DNA of 40,481 nucleotides, taken from an uncultured beta proteobacterium. GTDB taxonomy: Bacteria; Pseudomonadota; Gammaproteobacteria; Burkholderiales; Burkholderiaceae_A. The position numbers and the translations under genes are program-made. The notes under the pieces were generated by a model. The model was not told the origin of the DNA. It saw nothing but the letters and a program-made list of their open reading frames with translations, and made no database searches. This document shows positions 25,248-34,349 of this stretch, piece by piece. Every line of letters begins with the position of its first letter. The first letter of the stretch is position 1. Location of the stretch: positions 1 through 40,481 of the forward strand of contig CACIGF010000006.1 of assembly GCA_902586195.1 (NCBI GenBank), written 5' to 3'.

Positions 25248-25322
25248 TTTTCTCTATCCTAGGATACTGTATAGTATTTAGCTTAGGGTGCAAACAATAA
25301 AACAGGGGACAGTTAGATCAAT

Positions 25323-26120
25323 ATGTCAAAAACGATCTTAATTACTGGAGCTACAGATGGAATTGGGCTCGAAACATCAAAGAAACTGTCGCAACGAGGT
25401 CATATAATTTTAGCTCACGGAAGAAATGAGGAAAAATTAGATAAACTAAAAAAAGAATTAGCGACGACAGGTAGAATCGAAACCTATCTTGCAGACCTAA
25501 GTTCTAAAGATGCAGTCCTATACCTTGCAAAAGAAGTTGCGAAAAATCATAGTAGTATCAATGTGTTGATAAATAATGCTGCAGTCCTAAAAACTAGTGA
25601 TGTCATGACAACCGATGGATTAGATGTACGGTTTGTTGTAAACACTTTAGCCCCCTATCTACTGACAAAAAAATTGCTGCCTTTACTCAAGGGTTCAGGA
25701 AGAGTCATTAATGTAGCTTCGGCAGCACAGGCATCGGTAAATTTTCATGCGCTTAGTGGTAAAAAATTGTCCCTCAACGATATGGAAGCCTACTCACAAA
25801 GTAAGCTTGCCCTAATTATGTGGTCTACTACCATGAGCAAACAAGTTAATCCGAATGAAACTATATTTGTATCAGTAAATCCAGGCTCCTTACTGGGAAC
25901 GAAGATGGTAAGAGATGCTTTTAATATTGAAGGAAAAAGCATTAGCATTGGAGCAAATATTTTGGTAAAACTTGCACTCCATTATAAATCGAATACAATT
26001 TCTGGAAAATATTTTGATAATGATCTCAATCAATTTCGTATTCACCACCCAGATGCTTTAGACAAACAAAAATGCCATGATCTTTTGAAGACTATGAATG
26101 ACATACTAAAACTTTCATGA
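25323..26120 (+). CDS. SDR-family oxidoreductase
   Basis: A 265-residue classical short-chain dehydrogenase/reductase. TGATDGIG (8-15) binds NAD(P), NNAA (84-87) is the central structural motif, and Ser133, Tyr157 and Lys161 (YSQSK) form the catalytic set. HGRNEEKL after beta-2 suggests a preference for NADP through the Arg. The protein resembles retinol-dehydrogenase or WWOX-like SDRs, but substrate is not predictable. It is divergent from the BciA-like gene and the two may share a regulatory region. Only a short GC hairpin lies downstream. Confidence 0.9.
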   Translation: MSKTILITGATDGIGLETSKKLSQRGHIILAHGRNEEKLDKLKKELATTGRIETYLADLSSKDAVLYLAKEVAKNHSSINVLINNAAVLKTSDVMTTDGLDVRFVVNTLAPYLLTKKLLPLLKGSGRVINVASAAQASVNFHALSGKKLSLNDMEAYSQSKLALIMWSTTMSKQVNPNETIFVSVNPGSLLGTKMVRDAFNIEGKSISIGANILVKLALHYKSNTISGKYFDNDLNQFRIHHPDALDKQKCHDLLKTMNDILKLS

Positions 26121-26207
26121 AATATATGTCTGATAAGCGTTTTAGACTTACAACGGAACCCCTAATCTTCGTAAGTATCCCAGCTATACTATTCCTCCGA
26201 CTATAAG

Positions 26208-26222
26208 GCCCCTTTTGGGGGC
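26208..26222. terminator. short GC hairpin in the spacer downstream of the SDR gene
   Basis: GCCCC and GGGGC flank a short T-rich loop, 88 bases after the SDR stop. No T-run follows, so termination is weakly supported. The rest of the 320-base spacer (26121-26440) is AT-rich and I see no gene in it. Confidence 0.35.
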
Positions 26223-26440
26223 GTCTGTAACCTGAAAAAGGAAACCTACAGAAATTAGAAAATAATCTGTGCAAAATAATAATGAGGTAATTGAAATTTC
26301 CTGAAACTTCACTTTACTTCTTTCCCGGAAAAACCGGTTTTTATTTTCTTATTCAATACGTATTACTTGCTTGTTAAATATTAAATCTGCGCTAGCATTC
26401 AAGTATCTCTGAGCTTGTGATAACAAATTTTTTTCTTTAA

Positions 26441-26959
26441 TTATATTAATTTCAAGATATATTGAGGACGGGTAAACTCATAAGGGTCATTTTCACAATT
26501 ATCCTCAAATCCTTCTTCCTCAAACCATTCTTTAACGACACAATTGTGAATTAAAGCAGCATACCTCCAGAATCGAAGACCAAAGGTCAGATTTTTCTTT
26601 TCAACCAACATACCCATCTTCCTGGTAAACTCTCCATTTCCATCAGGTATTAACTTTACATGCTCCAAGTTTTGAGAACGCCCCCAGGCATTCATAACGA
26701 ATGAGTCATTCACAGACAAGCAATAAATTTCATCTACTCCTTTGCTTTTAAAATCTGAAAACATCTTCTCGAAGTCCGGTAGCTGATATGTAGAACAAGT
26801 TGGGGTAAAGGCTCCAGGTAAGGAAAATAGAAGGATTGTTTTGTTGCGAAAAATATCATTACTGGAGACATTCTGCCACCTATAAGGATTATCACCTGTA
26901 ATGGATTCATCTCTAACTCGCACATTGAAGATTGTTTCTGGAATCCTTTTACCTTTCAT
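26441..26959 (-). CDS. peroxiredoxin (Prx5-like)
   Basis: A 172-residue peroxiredoxin of the Prx5/AhpE-like type that reduces peroxides. The peroxidatic Cys is at residue 55 in LPGAFTPTCSTYQLPDFEK. The FTPTCS motif, the KGVDEIYCLSVNDSFVMNAW region and FTRKMGML (arginine-containing loop) are all present. Start ATG 26959 has AAGGAGAGA upstream. A Cys in YCLS and another in IHNCVVKEWF could act as resolving residues. It is 53 bases downstream of the Sel1-repeat gene on the same strand and may be part of the same transcript, possibly under the Fur-type box further upstream. Confidence 0.92.
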   Translation of the reverse strand: MKGKRIPETIFNVRVRDESITGDNPYRWQNVSSNDIFRNKTILLFSLPGAFTPTCSTYQLPDFEKMFSDFKSKGVDEIYCLSVNDSFVMNAWGRSQNLEHVKLIPDGNGEFTRKMGMLVEKKNLTFGLRFWRYAALIHNCVVKEWFEEEGFEDNCENDPYEFTRPQYILKLI

Positions 26960-27011
26960 TCTCTCTCCTTCGTTTAGTTAGTACACCAAAAGTTTCAATT
27001 ATTATTTCTGA

Positions 27012-27689
27012 TTACGGACACACCTTGTAAGCGGACGTTAAACATTTAACCGCTTGTTCCCTAGCTAATTTAAGTTCACTATCGGACAAACGGTTTTCTA
27101 GTTTTTTTCTTTCAGAATTTGCTTTCAGACTACCTTTCGATGAGGCTAAATTCAACCAAACATGGGCTCTAATATAATCCTGTTCAACCCCTTTTCCATG
27201 TAGCGTGAGTAATCCTATCTTATGCTGAGCAAAACTATTTCCCAATTTTGCAGCTTTCCTATACCATTTAAACGCCTCAATATCATCGTGTGGATTTCCC
27301 AAGCTCTCATAAAATCTTCCTACAGTAAATTGAGCATATTCATTTCCTGAATCACCAGCCAATTTATACCATCGAAGAGCCTGATCTTTATCGGCTACGG
27401 AAATGAGACCAACGTAATTACTCATTCCCACCATCATTTGTGCTTCTTCCTGCCCATCGTTAGCTATCCGAGACCAAATCTTAAAAGCTTTCTCATAATC
27501 GCCATTTAAAAATAAAACCTCTTTAGAGTCTGGTGTCCTATTTTGAAAAATCAAAGCTGAAATAAAACAGAGGCTAACGAGTGCAACAGAGAGAAAAAAT
27601 ATATAAGGCGCAACACTGTCAAATACTTGTACAAAAGCCTCTGGAAGGTTTTCCCTTGTTAAAACTGTACTAATATGCTTATTTTTCAT
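27012..27689 (-). CDS. membrane-anchored Sel1-repeat protein
   Basis: A 225-residue protein with one N-terminal membrane helix (about 27-50, PYIFFLSVALVSLCFISALI) and three Sel1-like repeats in the soluble part: YEKAFKIWSRIANDGQEEAQ, QALRWYKLAGDSGNEYAQFT, and EAFKWYRKAAKLGNSFAQHK, followed by YIRAHVWLNLASSKGS. Sel1 repeats mediate protein contacts. It starts 16 bases after the DUF6607 stop, so it must be on the same transcript. Function is unknown. Confidence 0.85.
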   Translation of the reverse strand: MKNKHISTVLTRENLPEAFVQVFDSVAPYIFFLSVALVSLCFISALIFQNRTPDSKEVLFLNGDYEKAFKIWSRIANDGQEEAQMMVGMSNYVGLISVADKDQALRWYKLAGDSGNEYAQFTVGRFYESLGNPHDDIEAFKWYRKAAKLGNSFAQHKIGLLTLHGKGVEQDYIRAHVWLNLASSKGSLKANSERKKLENRLSDSELKLAREQAVKCLTSAYKVCP

Positions 27690-27704
27690 GGTTATATGGG
27701 TAAG

Positions 27705-28871
27705 TTAGCTATTTTTTTTAACGTACTCTAAAATCTTTTTACGAATTTTTGTTCTTTTATCGTTGTTTAACTTTTTTGTGAAATTTGAGTCGGTTGCAAA
27801 TGTAAACATAACTTGAAAGAGTGGGTCGGAATAACCATCTTTCTTCATGGTAACAGTATCATTTTCCTCTAGAATTCTCGTCCATATACTTCTAACAACA
27901 GACCAGAACTCGTTCGTTTCCTTCCAGTATTTCTCGCCAGCTGACCAATCGTGTTCTTTTATTCGTTCATATCTAGCAATCCCCAACTCTTTTGCAACTA
28001 CTGCATTTGACTCCATACGCTGACCTGGAGATAAAAGCTTTACTTTAAGATTTTCCTCCTGCTGTACCCAACCGGAGGGAGTAATTATATGCTCATTGAA
28101 CCCCACTAGAACATCATAGTCATTCCTCACACTAAATTCTCTTCGTGGAAGGGGTCTCCAGGTTTCTTCACTCTTCCATGCAGAGTAATTTGACTTGTGA
28201 ACTCAGAATCCTAAAGATTGGTATCGTGGAGAATCATCCACTTGATAAACTGCCTGAGACCATTTTCCGGTAACAGACTTTGGCGACTTTTTTTCCCTTG
28301 TCCAGGTATTAAATCTTGAAAAGATATTAAGCGTAGTATCTTGAAATTTCCAATCTTGTCTCCAATGTTTCAAAACCATCGGCTGCTCCATATTAACTTT
28401 TCCATCGTCAGCATTTATATTTTTAAAGTACATAACCATGATGTGTTGGAGACTTATGAAATCGTCCGTTACGGTAACAGGGAAAACATATTCCGTACCC
28501 CATGACTGATAAGCCCTTGATGGCACATGAGGATTTTTAAAATTTATCATTTCTATAAAATCAAAAGATACGTGGTATTGCCCCTGCATTGCTAAAATCG
28601 CACGCCTGTCTTGCTCTTTTTTTGTTAAACCGTCCTCATGTATGGCAAACCATTTTTCGTCAGGTTCAGTTTCAAGAGTAACATCTTCTCCTAGTGTAGA
28701 ACCTCCTCGTGGTCGAAGGGAGTCAGCACCACCAAATTGCCAACTGAAAGTGAACCGGTTTTTTTTTGTATTAATAACCTGATCATTTTTTGCAAAAAGA
28801 TGCCCAGCATTAAAACCTATAATGAGGACTAAAAAAAATAAATGAAACATTATTCTTATCGATCTAGTCAT
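27705..28871 (-). pseudogene. DUF6607 protein gene split by an in-frame TGA
   Basis: The same frame reads through one stop, TGA at 28205-28203. The first part (222 codons) has a signal peptide (FHLFFLVLIIGFNAGHLFA) and the DUF6607 region DRRAILAMQGQYHVSFDF and YVFPVTVTDDFISLQHIMVM, ending PRYQSLGF. After the TGA the frame continues VHKSNYSAWKSEETWRPLPR, REFSVRNDYDVLVGFNEHII, GWVQQEENLKV and ends KILEYVKKNS, all DUF6607-like. In relatives, as I recall them, the codon after this Gly-x position is Trp (GRW.H), so TGG has become TGA. The family is linked to iron-regulated loci; a Fur-type box precedes it. Start ATG 28871 has AGGT four bases upstream. Confidence 0.85.
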
Positions 28872-29324
28872 GTTTACCTAACCCATCTAAAGCTTAGAAA
28901 ATCGTTGAAATTCACTATTTTGTTCAAAAGAATACGTTGATTAATTAAAACACATTGATTATAAAAATGCAAATGATTCTCAATTGCATTATAAAATGTT
29001 TTTAATAAAATCTGAGGAAATTACTCTACAGCTTGAAAGTTTGAGATTTTTCAGGAATCGACTTAAAACGAGACAAAGTTTAGTAGTAACAAAGGCTTGA
29101 TCCCCTTATAGTTTGAACTCTCGGCCTACTCCGATTATATTTTCAGATTAAATTTAGATAGCTGTTTGCTAAGTGAACCCCGCTGAGAATCAGTTGGCCA
29201 GCTAGCTATCATTCAAGGATATTCATGTAACCGAATTGGTTTCTTCATACAGAAAAATATCCTTTTAGGTTATAACTCTAAAAATGGGAGTACAACGTTA
29301 GACAGGTGTAATACCAACGTATTT
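28872..29324. other. spacer with regulatory site
   Basis: A 453-base spacer between two minus-strand genes. It holds the Fur-type box and a TATAAT (28963-28958, minus strand) reading toward the DUF6607 gene. Elsewhere I see no gene with coding character. Confidence 0.5.
28966..28990. promoter_or_regulatory. Fur-type operator
   Basis: AATGCAAATGATTCTCAATTGCATT contains an inverted repeat AATGCAA-N11-TTGCATT and the core AATGATTCTCA that resembles the GATAATGAT/ATTATC Fur box. It overlaps the region just upstream of a minus-strand TATAAT for the DUF6607 gene. Assignment is by pattern, without a scored match. Confidence 0.6.
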
Positions 29325-29591
29325 TTATTTAACCATCCAGTGTAGACTACACTTATAGTCACATATAACCGTGTTTTCTTTAGTCTGTTTCCTACATCTA
29401 ATTTGAGCTGTATCAATTCCCGTGTAAGGTTTGCATAGCTTTTTCATCGTTTCGATAGGGTAAAATTCTGTGGTAGATAGCAATCTTCCTTGATATTTGT
29501 TAGAAAGATTAGGTTCATAAAAATCGGCGTCTGTCGTGTCAGCAAAACTTTGATTTAACATAATGCAAAATATCAAAAAAAACTTTTTCAT
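29325..29591 (-). CDS. small exported cysteine-containing protein
   Basis: An 88-residue exported protein. Start ATG 29591 follows AGGTGACACACTT and gives a good signal peptide (MKKFFLIFCIMLNQSFADTT), so I prefer it over the ORF's longer upstream start. The mature chain has four cysteines (KLCKPY, IRCRKQ, VICDYKCSLH) that may pair as two disulfides. The family is not recognised. It lies just after the stop-proximal end of an adhesin-E-like gene, on the same strand. Confidence 0.7.
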   Translation of the reverse strand: MKKFFLIFCIMLNQSFADTTDADFYEPNLSNKYQGRLLSTTEFYPIETMKKLCKPYTGIDTAQIRCRKQTKENTVICDYKCSLHWMVK

Positions 29592-29642
29592 AAGTGTGTC
29601 ACCTTTCTTTTTGATCACAATAACTAATTCAGCTTAATAGAG

Positions 29643-30158
29643 TTATTTCAATTTCGCCAACTCACAAGCAAAAGCATCCGATAAAGCACCTGCCTCTCCC
29701 TTTTTTAACTGTTGGGCTTCATTCGGATTTAATTTCATGATTGGGTTACCCAACCCCATTGCCGATTTGTAGATAAAAAAGCTTTGCCAAACGACTTTTT
29801 CTCCATCACAGTTACTTTTTTTCGATACAACGAGAGAGGTAACATTAGGAGAAATAGCCTTCTTTGCATTAACAAGTTCCACATACGTAATACTATCGCC
29901 ACTTTTTTTTATACTGTCCCCATCTACAAATCTTGAGGCGGAGTAAAAGTATGGCCAAAGATAGGTGTCCCCAGAATCTTCCCCCACCTCAACCTCTACC
30001 CAATTAGCACTGTAAGCTGGGCTTATTGGGAACAAATACATAGATAGCAAACAACAGATAAATGATAGGCACTTTATGCTTACTAAAATAAGTGCATCGG
30101 TTACTTTATAACCACTCATTAAAAAAAACTTTCGTATATACCGTCTTTGTGTAACCAC
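29643..30158 (-). CDS. exported surface-adhesin-E-like protein
   Basis: A 171-residue predicted exported protein. GTG 30158 has CGGAG six bases upstream; an ATG 13 codons later is the alternative start. A hydrophobic signal (LSFICCLLSMYLFPISPAYS) is followed by a beta-rich domain that recalls the surface-adhesin E family: NWVEVEVGEDSGDTYLWPYF, SRFVDGDSIKKSGDSITYVE and CDGEKVVWQSFFIYKS. These match the W..v and D..si...g..v patterns of that family. Function is not known; members are small periplasmic or surface proteins with one disulfide. Confidence 0.7.
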   Translation of the reverse strand: MVTQRRYIRKFFLMSGYKVTDALILVSIKCLSFICCLLSMYLFPISPAYSANWVEVEVGEDSGDTYLWPYFYSASRFVDGDSIKKSGDSITYVELVNAKKAISPNVTSLVVSKKSNCDGEKVVWQSFFIYKSAMGLGNPIMKLNPNEAQQLKKGEAGALSDAFACELAKLK

Positions 30159-30577
30159 CTATAACTCCGAAGAAAAACCAATAAAAATGCAAGATTGTAT
30201 AACTGAGCTTAAACACCCTGGAACATACAAGCTTCAGTCTTGGGAGAGACTGTGCGACTTTAAGTTCCTGACATGCTCTCAACACAAAAGTGAACTTTTT
30301 GATTCAAATCATATAAACCTCTGATTATTATCAGAAAATACGTATTTGCAAAATAACAGGACGAAGGACGTTTTGCCCGAGGAGTCTCCCGATTTATCAC
30401 ACCTCCTATGGTAAAATAACTCGCTCACGGTACTATGTTTATACAAACGAATTGGTTAATTTGTTACTCAACTTTTGCCCATATAAGTGCGTTTAATTTC
30501 TTGATTTTAGTTTGTGGGACATCAGTATAAACAACTTTTTTGAAGGGCAACAACGAAAACAATTTTTTGAGATCACA
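30159..30577. other. upstream region of acnB
   Basis: A 419-base spacer between divergent genes. A plus-strand frame at 30187-30324 (45 codons) is open but has a poor ribosome site and no recognisable features, so it is not called. I see no strong operator. Confidence 0.4.
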
Positions 30578-33370
30578 ATGACATACTATACAGATTACTT
30601 AGAAGAGATATCAACTCGTAAAAAGCAAGGGTTGCATGCGAAACCCATAGACAATTATTCCTTAATGGAAGAGATCATCCAACAGATAAAAGATGAAAAC
30701 AATGTTTACAGAAAAGACTCGTTGCACTTTTTTATTTACAATACATTACCCGGTACTACAGGTGCCGCTAGTGCGAAAGCTAATTTTCTTAAAGATATAG
30801 TACTGAATAAATACAAACTTAAAGAAATTAGCCCGGCATTTGCTTTAGAGCTGTTATCCCATATGAAGGGAGGACCTTCTATAAAGGTGCTTTTAGACAT
30901 TGCATTGGAGCAATCTGGAGCGACAGCGCTTGAAGCATCGAAAGTGTTAGAGACTCAAGTTTTTTTGTACGAGGCTGATATGGAGCGATTAGCGAATGCC
31001 TATCGTAAAGGAAACCAGATCGCCAAGAAGATTCTTGAAAGCTATTCTAATGCTGAATTTTTTACAAAACTACCAGATATCGAAGAAGAAATAAAAGTTG
31101 TAAGCTTTGTAGCTGCCGAAGGAGATATTTCTACAGATCTACTCTCTCCTGGAAATCAGGCGCATTCTCGTTCGGACCGTGAGCTCCACGGAAGATGTAT
31201 GATCTCTGAGGAAGCGCAAGCTGAAATTCAAAAACTTCAATCAGAACATCCAGAGAAGCGAATTATGGTAGTAGCCGAAAAAGGTACTATGGGTGTTGGC
31301 TCTTCAAGAATGTCTGGAGTAAATAATGTTGCCCTATGGACCGGCAAGCAAGCAAGTCCGTATATACCATTTGTCAATTTTGCACCGATTGTGGCAGGAA
31401 CAAACGGTATATCCCCAATATTTTTAACCACGGTTGGAGTTACTGGCGGAATTGGCATCGACTTAAAAAACTGGGTAAATAAAAAAGATAAAAATGGTAA
31501 TTTAATTTCTGACAAAGATGGTAACCCTTTACAGGAACAAGTATTTTCTGTGGAGACCGGCAAAATATTCGTTATTGATACTAGATTGAAAAAATTATTC
31601 GATGGGAAGAGACAAAACGAATTAGTTGATATTTCATCATCCTTTACTCCACAGAAAATAGAATTTATGAAAGCTGGAAGTTCTTATGCAATTGTTTTTG
31701 GAAAAAAACTCCAGAGTTTTGCATCAGTTACCTTAGGCAGAGATGTACACTCTGCCTTTGCTCCTTCAAAGGAAATTTCAAACAGTGATCAAGGGCTTAC
31801 AGCAGTGGAGAAAATTTTTAATAAAAATGGACTTGGAATAGTATCTAAAGATCCGTTACATGCAGGTTCTGATATTCGGGTGAAAGTAAATATTGTTGGT
31901 TCCCAGGATACTACTGGTTTAATGACTTCGCAGGAACTTGAATCTATGGCTGCAACTGTATTGTCACCAACAGTTGATGGAGCTTATCAATCTGGTTGTC
32001 ACACTGCATCTGTGTGGGATGCAAAAGCTAAAGCGAACACTCCTAAGCTTATGGAATTTATGAATAAATTCGGTTTAATTACAGCACGGGATCCAAACGA
32101 AAAATATCATCCAATGACTGACGTAATCCATAAAGTTTTAAATGACCTCACCGTTGATGACTATTCAATAATTATTGGGGGTGATTCTCATACTCGGATG
32201 TCCAAAGGAGTGGCATTCGGGGCAGATTCTGGCACAGTTGCTTTAGCGCTGGCCACAGGAGAGGCTACTATGGTTATCCCAGAATCTGTGAAAGTAACAT
32301 TCAAAGGAACCATGAAGGAGCACATGGATTTCCGAGATGTAGTCCACTCAACACAAGCACAAATGCTCAAAAAATTTGGGGAAAATATTTTTCAAGGAAG
32401 AGTTATTGAAGTTCATATAGGGACTTTACTCGCTGACCAAGCATTTACATTTACTGACTGGACTGCTGAAATGAAGGCAAAGGCTTCCATTTGTATTTCC
32501 AATGACGCCACTCTAATCAAGTCCTTAGAGATTGCAAAAAATAGAATTCAAGTGATGATTGAAAAAGGAATGGATAACACAGATGAAATGCTGAAAGGTC
32601 TGATCTCTATTGCAGAAAGAAGAATCTCCGAAATCAAAACGGGAAAGAATCCAGCCTTAGTTCCTGACACAAACGCAAAATATTTTGCGGAACTGATTGT
32701 GGACTTAGATCAAATTGATGAACCTATGATTGCTGATCCAGACGTGGATAACGAAGATGTTTCTAAACGATACACACACGATACTATTCGCCCCATCTCT
32801 CATTACAATGCAAAGAAAAAGGTAGATTTAGGTTTCGTGGGTTCGTGTATGGTTCACAAGGGGGACATGAAAATCATCGCCCAGATGTTAAAAAATATCG
32901 AAAAAGAATCGGGTACAGTAAAATTTAAAGCACCACTAGTTATCGCTCCACCGACCTACAATATCATTGATGAATTAAAAAAAGAGGGTGACTGGACAGT
33001 ATTGCAAAAATATGCAGGATTTGAGTTTGACGATGAAAACCCAAAAAGTGTTGCTCGAGTAGATTATGAAAATATTATGTATCTTGAACGACCAGGGTGT
33101 AACTTGTGTATGGGAAATCAGGAAAAAGCATCCCAAGGAGATACGGTCATGGCAACATCTACACGACTATTTAAGGGAAGAGTGGTGGAAGATTCCGATG
33201 AAAAAAAAGGGGAATCATTACTTGCATCGACGCCCGTTGTTGTTTTGTCTTCAATTCTGGGAAGAACACCAAATATCGATGAGTACAAAGCTGCGGTTAG
33301 AAATATTGATTTAACCAAGTTTGCTCCTCCTAACAAGGAAGATAAGCAAGAAATGCCTATTAATTTCTAA
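30578..33370 (+). CDS. acnB: aconitase B (bifunctional aconitate hydratase 2/2-methylisocitrate dehydratase)
   Basis: A 930-residue aconitase B, which interconverts citrate and isocitrate in the TCA cycle and may hydrate 2-methylaconitate. The start at ATG 30578 (MTYYTDYLEEISTRKKQGLH) fits the HEAT-like N-terminal domain of AcnB. Cluster-binding cysteines are visible in YQSGCHTASVWD and in ERPGCNLCMGNQ (CxxC), and catalytic-domain stretches include DYSIIIGGDSHTRMSKGVAF and GFVGSCMVHKGDM. It is about 65 residues longer than E. coli AcnB (865), as in a longer AcnB variety that I associate with some other phyla. A TTG start 22 codons upstream is less likely. It stands alone. Confidence 0.95.
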   Translation: MTYYTDYLEEISTRKKQGLHAKPIDNYSLMEEIIQQIKDENNVYRKDSLHFFIYNTLPGTTGAASAKANFLKDIVLNKYKLKEISPAFALELLSHMKGGPSIKVLLDIALEQSGATALEASKVLETQVFLYEADMERLANAYRKGNQIAKKILESYSNAEFFTKLPDIEEEIKVVSFVAAEGDISTDLLSPGNQAHSRSDRELHGRCMISEEAQAEIQKLQSEHPEKRIMVVAEKGTMGVGSSRMSGVNNVALWTGKQASPYIPFVNFAPIVAGTNGISPIFLTTVGVTGGIGIDLKNWVNKKDKNGNLISDKDGNPLQEQVFSVETGKIFVIDTRLKKLFDGKRQNELVDISSSFTPQKIEFMKAGSSYAIVFGKKLQSFASVTLGRDVHSAFAPSKEISNSDQGLTAVEKIFNKNGLGIVSKDPLHAGSDIRVKVNIVGSQDTTGLMTSQELESMAATVLSPTVDGAYQSGCHTASVWDAKAKANTPKLMEFMNKFGLITARDPNEKYHPMTDVIHKVLNDLTVDDYSIIIGGDSHTRMSKGVAFGADSGTVALALATGEATMVIPESVKVTFKGTMKEHMDFRDVVHSTQAQMLKKFGENIFQGRVIEVHIGTLLADQAFTFTDWTAEMKAKASICISNDATLIKSLEIAKNRIQVMIEKGMDNTDEMLKGLISIAERRISEIKTGKNPALVPDTNAKYFAELIVDLDQIDEPMIADPDVDNEDVSKRYTHDTIRPISHYNAKKKVDLGFVGSCMVHKGDMKIIAQMLKNIEKESGTVKFKAPLVIAPPTYNIIDELKKEGDWTVLQKYAGFEFDDENPKSVARVDYENIMYLERPGCNLCMGNQEKASQGDTVMATSTRLFKGRVVEDSDEKKGESLLASTPVVVLSSILGRTPNIDEYKAAVRNIDLTKFAPPNKEDKQEMPINF

Positions 33371-33411
33371 TTTGGTTGAGACAAATCGTAGTACTAAGGT
33401 CTCCTAAACAG

Positions 33412-33430
33412 ACCATAATCACGTTATGGT
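33412..33430 (+). terminator. possible acnB terminator hairpin
   Basis: ACCATAA and TTATGGT form a 7-bp stem with a five-base loop, 41 bases after the acnB stop. No T-run follows, so support is weak. Confidence 0.3.
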
Positions 33431-33513
33431 AATAATGTTCCATTAATTCCGAGATTATTACGGCCCTCACGGAGCCATGCGAATTAGTTAGTAGTAAATA
33501 TAATCTACTGGAT

Positions 33514-34188
33514 TTATTTAATTATTGGAAGTTTTCTAAAAAAATGGGTCATCCCTGTCACACCTAAAATAGGCGCTAAGAAGTTTATGATTGGGATAGT
33601 AAAAAGAAAAGTTGTTACTGACCCAAAAAGAAATAATTTCAACCTGTTAGCTTGTCGTATCGATGGGATATCTTCCATTTTTATATGTCGCAAGGCGACA
33701 AGCTCAAAATACTCACGGCCTAAAAGATAACCGTTTAAACAATAAAAAACAAAAATTCCTAGCGGGGGGAACCAAATGGTAAAAAAATAAAATGGAATTG
33801 CCAAAATATTTAGAAAGAGTGCAATTGCCGTAAATCGTAAGGAGATTATATACGTCGCCGATGGGTTGTTAGTTTTTTCCAATAAAGCACCAGAGTAATG
33901 ACGACTTTCAACAGCCTCAACAATGTCTTCAAGGAATAAAGTTATAAAAAAGCTTGCGAGCGTTGGAAATAAAAGCCACGCAATAACAATAGCAGTGATT
34001 CCCCCAAATATATCAGCAAAAGCTTCAAATAACCAAAAAGTGAAAAAATTAGTCTCAGAAAGAACAAACCAGACAATTATAGCGAGAAATACAAAAACGA
34101 AAACCGATAGCAAAATAGCCTTTATAATGACTCGCCGAAAAGCTGGATCAGGTAACTGACTGAAAGAAATTAAAAACAAGTTAATCAT
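33514..34188 (-). CDS. EI24/CysZ-like membrane protein
   Basis: A 224-residue protein of the EI24 domain family (CysZ-like) with four to five helices. Family features are AFADIFGGITAIVIAWLLFP, LASFFITLFLEDIVEAVE, AIPFYFFTIWFPPLGIFVFY, NGYLLGREYFELVALRHI and PIINFLAPILGVTGMTHFFR. CysZ proteins import sulfate for cysteine synthesis, but many EI24 proteins lack known substrates, so I give the family name only. It is divergent from the DNA methyltransferase pair. Confidence 0.88.
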   Translation of the reverse strand: MINLFLISFSQLPDPAFRRVIIKAILLSVFVFVFLAIIVWFVLSETNFFTFWLFEAFADIFGGITAIVIAWLLFPTLASFFITLFLEDIVEAVESRHYSGALLEKTNNPSATYIISLRFTAIALFLNILAIPFYFFTIWFPPLGIFVFYCLNGYLLGREYFELVALRHIKMEDIPSIRQANRLKLFLFGSVTTFLFTIPIINFLAPILGVTGMTHFFRKLPIIK

Positions 34189-34349
34189 TTTGAAAGTTCG
34201 AATTCATTATTAATATGTAAATTAGAAGAAAGTACCAATTCCATAGAAAACTATGTTGGTGAATTCAATTAGTATAAACTTCTATAGATCAAAAAATTCT
34301 CTATGTCAGGTACTATTGATAATAACATCAAATATCTATATTCTTTCAA

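Noticed and set aside
26092-26274. 60-codon minus-strand frame downstream of the SDR gene
   Set aside because: It overlaps the SDR end and a hairpin, has no signal or motif, and reads like the complement of non-coding sequence.
27705-28871. Possible reassignment of TGA to Trp throughout the genome
   Set aside because: Other genes in the window end normally at TGA, and Trp is otherwise encoded by TGG. A local lesion is simpler.
29020-29320. Possible remnant of an outer-membrane protein (ENIIGVGREFKL..., minus strand)
   Set aside because: Stops occur in frame on both sides within short distance and no longer homology is visible.
30187-30324. 45-codon plus-strand frame upstream of acnB (MQDCITELKHPGTYK...)
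   Set aside because: No credible ribosome site, no motif and no neighbour link. A frame of this length is expected by chance in AT-rich DNA.
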